A stretch of 39,591 nucleotides of DNA from JBCCQH01 sp039024435 (GTDB lineage Bacteria > Bacteroidota > Bacteroidia > J057 > JADKCL01): assembly GCA_039024435.1 (NCBI GenBank), contig JBCCQH010000068.1, positions 1-39,591 on the forward strand. Direction: 5' to 3'. Shown here piece by piece: positions 32,769 to 39,430 of the stretch; positions within the stretch are counted from its first letter, which is position 1; the number at the start of each line of letters is the position of its first letter. The notes beneath the pieces were generated by a model, which made no database searches, was not told the origin of the DNA, and worked only from the letters and a program-made list of their open reading frames with translations. The position numbers were made by a program, and so were the translations under genes.

Positions 32769-33277
32769 TGGTAAGTGAGGTTACAGGTGTCAAAGGCATT
32801 GGCGGCGCCTGGTTCATAGACGCGGTAATTGAGGTTACCTGATTCCAGGGAGGAGCCGATCTCTCCGGCACCTTCGATCTCCTTGCCGGCGTAGGCTTGG
32901 CGGGTAATGGTAAAACTGAAGCCGTCGTCGGCGATCTGCACTTCAATCGTATCGCGGGGCTGGTCCCACAGTCCAATAAAGCGAAGACCGGTGTTCGAAC
33001 CTTCAATCACCTGGACCTGGATTTCATAGTCGTCGCTGCCGGCCGTGCATGCCTCTTCGGTGGTGAAGGTTCCGACAAATTTGGCATTGACGGGGATGTC
33101 GCAGACCGCACCTTCGTATCCGGCAGTGCAGATGCAATCACCGCGGTCACAGCTTCCGTTGACGCAGTCCACTGAGCGGCAGGCATCACAGGAAGAAATC
33201 GCAGTGGACACATAGCAAAGCAACACAAATGCAACGGCGAAGAAGTGGCGATTGGGTGGGAAAATCATTGGTCTCAT
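32765..33277 (-). CDS. EGF-like lipoprotein, paralogue 2 of 3
   Basis: The 170-residue protein has a hydrophobic export signal (FFAVAFVLLCYVSTAISSC) and the same EGF-like module (CRSVDCVNGSCDRGDCICTA, then GYEGAVC). The C-terminal domain (NAKFVGTFTTEEACTAGSDD ... DTIEVQIADDGFSFTITRQA ... NLNYRVYEPGAANAFDTCNLTY) matches paralogue 1 closely: NAKF.GTF, DDYEIQVQ and FTITR.. recur. Starts at 33277 or the Met three codons later (33268) are both possible. The lipobox is weak compared with its neighbours. It lies after a strong terminator, so it and paralogue 3 form a separate unit. Confidence 0.77.
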   Translation of the reverse strand: MRPMIFPPNRHFFAVAFVLLCYVSTAISSCDACRSVDCVNGSCDRGDCICTAGYEGAVCDIPVNAKFVGTFTTEEACTAGSDDYEIQVQVIEGSNTGLRFIGLWDQPRDTIEVQIADDGFSFTITRQAYAGKEIEGAGEIGSSLESGNLNYRVYEPGAANAFDTCNLTYQ

Positions 33278-33333
33278 GGTATATCGACCGGATTGAGAAT
33301 TTGTCCGGAGCCTAAAAATAGAAAATTCCCGCC

Positions 33334-33364
33334 AAAAAATAGCCCCGTGTCGGTGACACGGGGC
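33334..33364 (-). terminator. Rho-independent terminator after EGF-like paralogue 1
   Basis: On the reverse strand GCCCCGTGTC-ACC-GACACGGGGC forms a perfect 10 bp stem with a 3 nt loop (33342-33364) followed by TATTTTTTG. It lies 27 bp after the stop of the 33392-33910 gene. Confidence 0.9.
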
Positions 33365-33391
33365 GAGGTATTTTGAAGCTCGGCTATTTGC

Positions 33392-33910
33392 TTACAGACG
33401 GGTAATCGTACCGGTGCAGATTTCGAGCACGTCGCCAGTAGCATCGTCATAGATCGTGTAGTTGATCTGGATGCTGTTGCCGGTGCCATCAATGGTACCG
33501 GAACCGTCGATTTCGGCCGCGAAATTGCTGAAATCAGCACGGGTGATGGTGAAGTCGGTTCCACCTGTTCCTACTAAAGCGGTAGCGACCGCACCGGCTT
33601 CTTCATACAAACCGGTAACCACGATCGTGGAAGGATCGGTGCTGGAAGCGGTGATGGAGATGGAGTAAGGCACGTTGCCCGGGCCTGATACGGAGCAGTT
33701 TTCGGCGGTCATGTTGAAAGTACCATCAAACTTGGCGTTGATGGCCGTTCCACAGTCCGCGCCTTCATAACCAGTCAAACATACGCAATCGCCTTCGACG
33801 CATTCGGAACCGTTGAGGCAGTTGACATCGTCGCAGGGATCCGAACAACCGGTCACCATCATGCCAAGTGCGAGGGCCAACGCAGCAAAGCCAAATTGAA
33901 TCTTTTTCAT
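33392..33910 (-). CDS. EGF-like lipoprotein, paralogue 1 of 3
   Basis: The 172-residue protein has a textbook lipoprotein signal (MKKIQFGFAALALALGMMVTGC, Cys22). An EGF-like module with six cysteines (26, 31, 37, 42, 44, 53; NCLNGSECVEGDCVCLTGYE) follows. The beta-rich C-terminal domain (NAKFDGTFNMTAENCSVSGP ... GTDFTITRADFSNFAAEIDG ... IQINYTIYDDATGDVLEICT) ends with a cysteine presumably paired to the one in TAENC. The family plan is shared with the next two genes, indicating tandem duplication. It has its own strong promoter (33964-33993) and terminator, so expression may be high. Confidence 0.8.
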   Translation of the reverse strand: MKKIQFGFAALALALGMMVTGCSDPCDDVNCLNGSECVEGDCVCLTGYEGADCGTAINAKFDGTFNMTAENCSVSGPGNVPYSISITASSTDPSTIVVTGLYEEAGAVATALVGTGGTDFTITRADFSNFAAEIDGSGTIDGTGNSIQINYTIYDDATGDVLEICTGTITRL

Positions 33911-33963
33911 AACTTTTTCGATATTAAATATTAATGTTAGAAAATATGCTCAACAATCAGCAG

Positions 33964-33993
33964 CAAAAATAGAGAAAATAATAAACTTGCAAA
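33964..33993 (-). promoter_or_regulatory. Strong Bacteroidota promoter of EGF-like paralogue 1
   Basis: On the reverse strand TTTG (33990-33993), 18 bp, then TATTTTTG (33964-33971): both boxes match the consensus exactly. Transcription would start near 33957, leaving an AT-rich leader of about 47 nt. Confidence 0.75.
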
Positions 33994-34085
33994 AACTATT
34001 GTTTCGGGAGATTCCAAATTTTAGTTACCTTTACGGCGATTTATCAAAAAAAATTTATTCAGATTTTTAAAGCAATTTACCGATC

Positions 34086-34565
34086 ATGAAGAAAAGTTTA
34101 GTCTTTACATTGGGGCTTTTCGTAACCATTATTGGCATCATGTCTTGCGGCGGTGGCGCTGACGAGGCGGCCCGTGAGCAAGCCATCAAAGATTCGTTGC
34201 GCAACGATTCTATCATGCAGGCTCAAGCGGCGGCAGCTCTCGCTGACTCCCTCCGCAATGATTCCATCATGAAAGCGCAGCAGGCTTACGCTGATTCACT
34301 GGCGGCTGAATTGGAAGCATCGGGCAAAGCGGCTCCGGCTGCTCCTAAGCCGAAAGCTTCGAACCCGGGTGACAACACTCCTCCTGCCACCACGACGCCT
34401 ACCGAGGAACCTAAAAAGGAAGAAACCGGTAAGAACATCGTCAAGAACCGCACGGAGACCTCGACCACGGGCGGTAAAAATGCCATCAAAAATCGCAATG
34501 AAACCGGTGGCGACAACAAAACCAACACCGGTGGAAAGAATTCGATCAAAAATCGCAACAAGTAA
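34086..34565 (+). CDS. Low-complexity lipoprotein with internal repeats
   Basis: The 159-residue protein has a lipoprotein signal (MKKSLVFTLGLFVTIIGIMS, Cys21 followed by GGG). A helical segment with two DSLRNDSIM.AQ repeats (about 36-47 and 54-65) follows, then a Pro/Thr linker (about 80-113). The tail is basic with three GKN..KNR units (115-122, 130-137, 150-157). The first part is likely a short coiled coil; the basic tail could bind peptidoglycan, nucleic acid or anionic lipid. No family is recognised. The promoter is probably TACCTTTA near 34034. A strong terminator follows, so it is monocistronic. Confidence 0.8.
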   Translation: MKKSLVFTLGLFVTIIGIMSCGGGADEAAREQAIKDSLRNDSIMQAQAAAALADSLRNDSIMKAQQAYADSLAAELEASGKAAPAAPKPKASNPGDNTPPATTTPTEEPKKEETGKNIVKNRTETSTTGGKNAIKNRNETGGDNKTNTGGKNSIKNRNK

Positions 34566-34597
34566 TTGAATTGCGATTGGGAAAGACTTATATGATG

Positions 34598-34625
34598 AGG
34601 CCGCCAGAGCGCGGCCTTCTTTTTT
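34598..34625 (+). terminator. Rho-independent terminator of the repeat lipoprotein gene
   Basis: Stem AGGCCGC (34598-34604) with GCGGCCT (34611-34617), loop CAGAGC, followed by TCTTTTTT. It lies 32 bp after the stop codon. Confidence 0.85.
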
Positions 34626-34818
34626 GGGGTAGAATTGAATAAATAGTTCGTAGTGGGCCGAAAGCGCTGGTTTGAACCACAAGCTTGGTGTCCTGATCGG
34701 CGACGCACGTCACAAAATCCTCGGTCCGCAGGACATTTGATCATTCATCCTCAACCGTCGAGAAGAAGATTGCATTAAATAAGCCGGGATTCCTTCGTGC
34801 GGTTTTCCTCTTCTTTAA

Positions 34819-34980
34819 GAGGCGGTTTAAAATGGGTTTGTGAAGTTTGCTAGCGCAGATTTTTTTGTCCATCGAAGCTCATTTTGGAGCCTACAATCAA
34901 AGCTATGGGCGAGAAAATATTTGAAGAGGGGCAGAAAGCGATGCCATAACAAAACCACCGAATTAAATTTAAACAACCTC
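34819..34980 (-). mobile_element. MITE-like element, copy 3 (162 bp, inverted)
   Basis: Reverse-complement relative to the other copies: left end GAGGCGGTTTAAAATGG, right end AATTAAATTTAAACAACCTC. Flanks are TAA (left) and TCA (right), both of TNA form but not the same. The internal GAGAAAATA and CTCATTTTGGAG tracts are those of the family. It lies in the 1.1 kb gene-poor stretch between 34566 and 35642. Confidence 0.85.
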
Positions 34981-35038
34981 TCAGATCAGAAGGGCACGCC
35001 CTTCATTTACATGCTGCCATTTGCTTTCCCAAAAGGCC

Positions 35039-35084
35039 AAAAAGCCGAAGCGGGACTCAAATCTTGCGATTCAAATCCCGCTTC
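35039..35084 (-). terminator. Terminator of the candidate RNA
   Basis: On the reverse strand GAAGCGGGA (35076-35084) pairs perfectly with TCCCGCTTC (35047-35055). A 4x4 internal loop is capped by a 4 bp stem and a GCAA tetraloop. GGC then TTTTT (35039-35043) follows. Confidence 0.65.
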
Positions 35085-35399
35085 CAGATCGCGGAAACCG
35101 TAGTCTCCACCGTCCGACAGGTTACAGTTATTGCGGCGCTGCATCAGTCAAACGGCCCGTTGAGTCGCAGCCGCACGAATGCGACCTCTTCTCAGCAGCC
35201 CTTCCGAGCAACGTCTCCCGAATCTCACAAGCGCATTGTCCGTAGACCAACACTTGTCGCTGTTTCACCGTTCTGCCCGCCGAAGCGGATTTCAAGATCG
35301 AGGCCGAAGCCCCGCCCTCCTTAGGGCCGAAACAACTTGAGCTTCGAGTTTCCAACTTCAATCCCGAAAGATCGTCGTCGGCCTTTTATCGCTCGCCTG
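35039..35399 (-). ncRNA. Candidate structured RNA of about 360 nt, unassigned
   Basis: This GC-rich island is flanked by AT-rich DNA and has on the reverse strand a promoter (TTTG, 20 bp, CATCTTTG; 35406-35437) and a terminator (35039-35084). Between them are several local hairpins, for example GTCGCA...TGCGAC (35163-35185 region) and ACAAGTG...CGCTTGT with wobble pairs (35235-35265 region). A 77-codon frame without ATG runs through it (TTG start at 35361) but its product resembles no known fold. The signatures of tmRNA (GGUUCGA/CCA end), RNase P (GAGGAAAGUCC) and SRP RNA were looked for and not seen. It may be an unrecognised regulatory RNA or a small protein gene of odd composition. Confidence 0.45.
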
Positions 35400-35405
35400 C
35401 TGATA

Positions 35406-35437
35406 CAAAGATGCAGCAAGGCGGTATAATCACCAAA
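35406..35437 (-). promoter_or_regulatory. Promoter of the candidate RNA
   Basis: On the reverse strand TTTG (35434-35437), 20 bp, then CATCTTTG (35406-35413), one mismatch to TAnnTTTG. The spacing equals that of the etfB promoter. Transcription would start near 35399. Confidence 0.45.
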
Positions 35438-35452
35438 CTTTCAGCGACTTAG

Positions 35453-35589
35453 TTACCCACAAGATATACACCGATGTTATGAACATTTGTGGATTCGATT
35501 TTTGGAACTTCATATAATTCGATTTAGAAATAAAATTTAACGTTTTTGTAACGTAGCGAAAGCCCTTCTGCGGCTTGGAGTTATCCACA
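35453..35589. other. Cluster of DnaA-box-like sites with AT-rich stretch (possible replication origin)
   Basis: A perfect DnaA box TTATCCACA lies at 35581-35589, with near matches TTACCCACA (35453-35461), TTATGAACA (35477-35485) and, on the reverse strand, GAATCCACA (35488-35496). Between them is about 60 bp of very AT-rich DNA (35497-35556). The whole stretch is noncoding. No dnaA, dnaN, parAB or gidA is nearby, so an origin is only a possibility; a DnaA-titration or regulatory site is another. Confidence 0.35.
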
Positions 35590-35642
35590 TTTAACCGAAA
35601 AACCTAAATCTCATTTCTCCGAAAAGTTAATTTCGCAGCACT

Positions 35643-36158
35643 ATGAAACACCTCGACACCCGCAACATCATTGGTTTGGTGCTACTGGCCATTTCGCTTG
35701 TGCTCCTTTTTCCCGGACTCAATCAGGATATCCTTTCACTCAACGTCTCCTTCAACGTCCCGTTTTTGGGCGCCCAGGATGTATTTGACGAAACCCGCAG
35801 TATCATGGGAACCATACAAGGTCTTTTTGAAGAAGACAATGCCATCGTGGCCGTTCTCATCTTGGTGTTCAGTGTCGTGGTCCCCGTTGCCAAAGCCCTG
35901 GCCTTATTCGTTGTACTCCTCCTCCCCCAACTGAGTATCCGCCGGGGACTGCACCGATTTGTAGGACTCATCAGCAAGTGGTCCATGGCCGACGTTTTCG
36001 TCGTTGGTGTCTTCATTGCCTTCCTCTCCACCCGGTCGAATGACAACGTAGGTGCCGAATTACACCGGGGGTTTTACTTTTTCCTGGGCTATTGCCTGGT
36101 TTCTATTGCCGCCGTACAGGTCATCCGCGTACCGGACCCAGTCAAAAATGCAGATTGA
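35643..36158 (+). CDS. PqiA-like (paraquat-inducible protein A) membrane protein
   Basis: The 171-residue inner-membrane protein has four predicted helices (about 9-27, 66-97, 110-130, 140-160) and the PqiA-domain signature VVPVAKALALFVVLLL ... LISKWSMADVFVVGVFIAFL (the P..K and W.M.D.F motifs). PqiA proteins belong to the LetA/PqiA group that works with MCE proteins in lipid transport between membranes. Here a single domain is present, without the zinc-ribbon cysteines of E. coli PqiA and without an adjacent MCE gene. The long loop between helices 1 and 2 (about 28-65) would be periplasmic. It ends convergently, overlapping the barrel gene by 17 bp. Confidence 0.85.
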   Translation: MKHLDTRNIIGLVLLAISLVLLFPGLNQDILSLNVSFNVPFLGAQDVFDETRSIMGTIQGLFEEDNAIVAVLILVFSVVVPVAKALALFVVLLLPQLSIRRGLHRFVGLISKWSMADVFVVGVFIAFLSTRSNDNVGAELHRGFYFFLGYCLVSIAAVQVIRVPDPVKNAD

Positions 36159-36873
36159 ACCCAAGATTGTTCAAAATGGGGAAAGCATCAAAGGTAAAGG
36201 TTGCTGAGGGATAAGGCTCCGATACCAACTCCTGGGCACTGCTCGTACTGAACAATCCACTGCGTTGCGTATGCACCGTGGTGCCCACCCCGATGATCAT
36301 TTGGAAACCCGTCTGCGCCGTAAAAGAAAGGTGACGACTGACCGGTATTTTGATCCCCAAGACCGGACTGAAACCCGCGATCGCTTGGTCGGTGTGATAG
36401 ATATTTTGTACGTAATCCGATGAATCAGGCACTGGAATATCGCTGTCAAATTCCTCAAAGTTGCGGTAGCGCTTCTCAAACCCCACCCCCAAATCAAATC
36501 CGTAGAAAAACAGGATGCGCTTCGTGACATTCAGATGGCGTTCATAACCCGCGCGGCCCATGATGACCTCAGAGGTGAAGAAATTGGCGTGAAGCGAGGA
36601 GTCAGTCGTAAAGGTATGGTTTGAGTTGGTCTTGTAATAAAATATACCGGCGCGAAAAGCGTGTTGGGTGTGGTGCCGCTTGTAAATGAATTCGTAGCGC
36701 TGCAACGGATTCGAGCCGATCAACTGGGCCAGCAAAGGCGTCACGTTGACACTGATTTCGTGAGCGTACTGCTTGTTCCCGGGCAGTAGAGTATCCGACG
36801 AAGTGATAAATTGCCCCGACATTTCGGAATATACGGCCCACAAAAGTACCCCAGCGGAGATGATCTTTTTCAT
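36142..36873 (-). CDS. Outer-membrane beta-barrel protein, function unknown
   Basis: Choosing the ATG at 36871-36873 (MKKIISAGVLLWAVYSEMSGQ, a signal peptide) gives 243 residues; another ATG is one codon upstream. The mature protein is made of alternating amphipathic strands separated by short turns (EISVNVTPLLAQLIG, YEFIYKR, HAFRAGIFYYKT, RAGYERHLNVTKRILFFYGF, DLGVGFEKRYRNF) and ends in an aromatic residue (NLGFNLHF), as expected for an 8-10-strand OMP_b-brl-type barrel inserted by BamA. No ligand motif is visible. It is convergent with the pqiA-like gene and divergent from the ovoA operon. Confidence 0.78.
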   Translation of the reverse strand: MKKIISAGVLLWAVYSEMSGQFITSSDTLLPGNKQYAHEISVNVTPLLAQLIGSNPLQRYEFIYKRHHTQHAFRAGIFYYKTNSNHTFTTDSSLHANFFTSEVIMGRAGYERHLNVTKRILFFYGFDLGVGFEKRYRNFEEFDSDIPVPDSSDYVQNIYHTDQAIAGFSPVLGIKIPVSRHLSFTAQTGFQMIIGVGTTVHTQRSGLFSTSSAQELVSEPYPSATFTFDAFPILNNLGFNLHF

Positions 36874-37080
36874 CATGCACATAAATTTAGCGTTTACACC
36901 CCGGCGAAAAAATGCAAAAATCCAGCCCTCATGCCGCCTTCCTGGCCAAATGGCAAATCGCCCCCCTCCCACTCTCTACAGAAGCTCGTCCGCTTGCCAC
37001 ATTATGTCTTTAAAATTCCGACGAAATCCACTAATTTGTTTGGAAAATTTTACCAAATTACTGCTAACGAAGCTCAAATA

Positions 37081-38424
37081 ATGCAATTGTTACATCAGAC
37101 TGAATCCCTTCCGCCAGTTCGACTGAGCGGTTGTACCCGTTCTGAGTTGAAGGCGTATTTCGTCAATACCTGGGAATTGTACGAATGGCTGTTCAGCAGC
37201 ATCCGTTCGGATGATTCCCTCTACATCAACCCCGATCCGCGCCGTCACCCCTTGATCTTTTACCTGGGGCATACGGCCGTTTTTTACCTGAATAAGTTCA
37301 AGGCCGCCGGGATCATTTCCGCGGGCATCAATGAAAAATACGAACACCTCTTTGCCGTAGGCGTGGATCCCGAGTCCGCCGGGGACTTAGAGACCCGTGA
37401 TTTGTGGCCAGCGGCAGAGGATGTACGTGCGTACCGCCGTCAAGTCCGGGGACGGATCCTGGAAATCATCGATACCGTGGAGATTCCGGATCGCCCGACC
37501 TGGGATTCTCCAATCTGGTCGCTTTTCATGGGCCTGGAACACGACCGGATCCATTTTGAGACGTCTTCCGTACTGATCCGCCAGTACGACGTCGACCTGG
37601 TGGAACGCCCGGCCGGCTGGATGTACGCCCCCACGACCGGCGTAGTACCCGAATTGGAGATGGTTGACATCCCGGGCGGTACCGTCACCATGGGCCGCCC
37701 CCAGCTTTCCGAACTCTACGGGTGGGACAACGAGTACGGCCAGATGAAAGTCGACGTTGATCCCTTCGCGGTCAGCAAAAACATGGTCACCAACGCGGAA
37801 TTCCGGGAATTTGTACGGGATGGCGGCTACCAAAATGAGCGGTACTGGACGACGGAGGGCTGGGCTTGGCGGCAAAAATATGCGGTCGTACACCCCAGCT
37901 TTTGGATTTCCGGTGCCAATGGATTCCGCTACCGCGCCATGTTCGACGAAATCGGTCTGCCGGAGAGCTGGCCGGTGGAAATTACCTGCCACGAAGCCAC
38001 CGCCTATTGCGCCTGGAAGGGCTCCGAATGGCGGCTGCTCTGGGAACGCGAGTGGAAACTCCTCTCGAACGATGCCCCTCTGCTGCACGACGATGTGATT
38101 TTTGACCGGAATAGCAACCTGAATATCCGCTACGGATCGCCCTCCCCCGTCGGGAGCATTTCTGCCGGTGCAACCCAGCGCGGGGTGCTCGATGTCCACG
38201 GCAATGTCTGGGACTGGCTGGCGGATGACTTTTATCGGCTGCCCGGTTTCCGGGTCCACGATTACTACCAAGACTTTTCCGACCCCTATTTCGACGAGCA
38301 ACACGGCATGCTGGCCGGCGGAGCCTGGGCTTCTTCCGGCACCTCGGGAAGCCGCTATTATCGACTGTGGTTCCGGCGCGGATTCCTGCAGCACGCCGGA
38401 TTCCGCCTTGCGCAGAGCCGCTGA
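37081..38424 (+). CDS. ovoA: 5-histidylcysteine sulfoxide synthase, OvoA N-terminal type without methyltransferase domain
   Basis: OvoA is a non-haem iron enzyme that joins cysteine sulfur to C5 of histidine with O2 in ovothiol synthesis. The 447-residue protein from the ATG at 37081 has a DinB-like helical domain (about 5-170) carrying the iron ligands: His64 in YLGHTAVFYLNK, and His154 and His158 in the HxxxHxE motif GLEHDRIHFETSS, which ends at Glu160. RRHPLIFYLGHT and LFAVGVDPES are typical of OvoA rather than EgtB. An FGE-sulfatase domain (about 185-447) follows: VDIPGGTVTMG, YGWDNEYG, NVWDWLADDFY, FLQHAGFRLAQ. Full OvoA proteins are about 700 residues with a C-terminal N-methyltransferase; that domain is missing here, and the next gene is an ATP-grasp ligase 16 bp downstream. 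Confidence 0.88.
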   Translation: MQLLHQTESLPPVRLSGCTRSELKAYFVNTWELYEWLFSSIRSDDSLYINPDPRRHPLIFYLGHTAVFYLNKFKAAGIISAGINEKYEHLFAVGVDPESAGDLETRDLWPAAEDVRAYRRQVRGRILEIIDTVEIPDRPTWDSPIWSLFMGLEHDRIHFETSSVLIRQYDVDLVERPAGWMYAPTTGVVPELEMVDIPGGTVTMGRPQLSELYGWDNEYGQMKVDVDPFAVSKNMVTNAEFREFVRDGGYQNERYWTTEGWAWRQKYAVVHPSFWISGANGFRYRAMFDEIGLPESWPVEITCHEATAYCAWKGSEWRLLWEREWKLLSNDAPLLHDDVIFDRNSNLNIRYGSPSPVGSISAGATQRGVLDVHGNVWDWLADDFYRLPGFRVHDYYQDFSDPYFDEQHGMLAGGAWASSGTSGSRYYRLWFRRGFLQHAGFRLAQSR

Positions 38425-38440
38425 TTCATTAATTTGCGGC

Positions 38441-39430
38441 ATGAAAGATCCGCATCAGCACAAACTGATTGAAGCGGCGTCCCGGCTCGGCATTGAGGTG
38501 GAAGATTTCGCCGAACGCTGGGGCATGGACGCCGTTTTCTATCGATTTAAAGGCAAATCCGCTCTGGTCATCGACGGGCGCATCTATCCCGGTTTGACCC
38601 ATCAGACCGATCTCCTCATTGAGAATAAATTTGCCACCAAGCAGCTATTGCAGGAACTCGCGATCCCGGTTCCGGCGGATCACGTATTTCGTTTACCCGC
38701 GGAAGAGGATGCGGAGCCAAGCGAAAAGTTTGATCTGGAAGGTGAACTGCGGCAATTGTACCGAGACGGCCAGACCTACGTGTGCAAGCCCTTGTACGGC
38801 ACCGATGGCGACGGAGTAGGTATGCACCTGCAATCGCTCGACGCGATCATCGCCCACATCGAAGCCTGGCAAGAAGATTACGCGACCTGGATGCTGGAAG
38901 AGCAAGTAGCGGGGCAGGATCTCCGCATTCAGGTGATCGGCGGAGAACTGGTGGCGGCTTGCGTGCGGGAACCGGCGTTTGTGACCGGTGATGGGGCCCA
39001 TACGCTGGATGAACTTATCGCTCAGCACAACGAAAAAATCCACGCCCAGAATCCGAAAAATCACCTGGTAATGGATGGGGCCACGCGGAATCTGTTGCGG
39101 CAGCAAGACGTCTTTCTGAGCAGCGTGATCGAAGCGGATCGAAAAATTGTCCTCAAACAGGTCTCAAACATGGGGCAGGGCGGCATAGCCCGCGACATTA
39201 CCGATCAGTTGCATCCGCAGTACCACGCCTGGATGCGGGCGGTGGCGGAGCGGTTTCAATTGCGGACCTTTGCCTTCGATGCCCTCAGTACCGATCCCAG
39301 CGGAGATCCCCGGGAGCATACCCAGGTGATCGAATTGAACGCCAAGGCCCAATGGATGCACCATACCTTCAGTGAGGGCCGGCAACACGACATCCCCGCG
39401 CTGGTATTGCGGGAAATCCTCGATTTTTAG
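38441..39430 (+). CDS. ATP-grasp ligase related to cyanophycin synthetase / GshF C-terminal domain
   Basis: The ATG at 38441 gives 329 residues; the open frame to 38168 lies over ovoA and is a shadow. The ATP-grasp fold is clear: NKFATKQLLQELAIPVPADH (lid helix), TYVCKPLYGTDGDGVGMHL (ATP-binding lysine and Gly-rich loop), TWMLEEQVAGQDLRIQVIGG, LVAACVREPAFVTGDGAHTL, VSNMGQGGIARDITDQLHPQ and VIELNAKAQWMHHTFSEGRQ. The last blocks correspond to the D.TD..HP and VIE.NA.PG..MH..PS.G motifs of CphA and GshF. Such enzymes form peptide-like bonds through an acyl-phosphate. The operon with OvoA suggests it ligates an amino acid to 5-thiohistidine or its precursor; this is inference. The final G of the TAG stop is the first base of MITE copy 4. 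Confidence 0.85.
   Translation: MKDPHQHKLIEAASRLGIEVEDFAERWGMDAVFYRFKGKSALVIDGRIYPGLTHQTDLLIENKFATKQLLQELAIPVPADHVFRLPAEEDAEPSEKFDLEGELRQLYRDGQTYVCKPLYGTDGDGVGMHLQSLDAIIAHIEAWQEDYATWMLEEQVAGQDLRIQVIGGELVAACVREPAFVTGDGAHTLDELIAQHNEKIHAQNPKNHLVMDGATRNLLRQQDVFLSSVIEADRKIVLKQVSNMGQGGIARDITDQLHPQYHAWMRAVAERFQLRTFAFDALSTDPSGDPREHTQVIELNAKAQWMHHTFSEGRQHDIPALVLREILDF

Noticed and set aside
35128..35361. 77-codon reverse frame as a protein gene
   Set aside because: It has no ATG, odd composition, and lies within hairpin-rich DNA with an RNA-type promoter and terminator; kept as part of the RNA candidate, though coding is not excluded.
35039..35399. Identification of the RNA candidate as tmRNA, RNase P RNA or SRP RNA
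   Set aside because: The conserved end of tmRNA and the GAGGAAAGUCC core of RNase P are missing, and it is too long for a simple SRP RNA.
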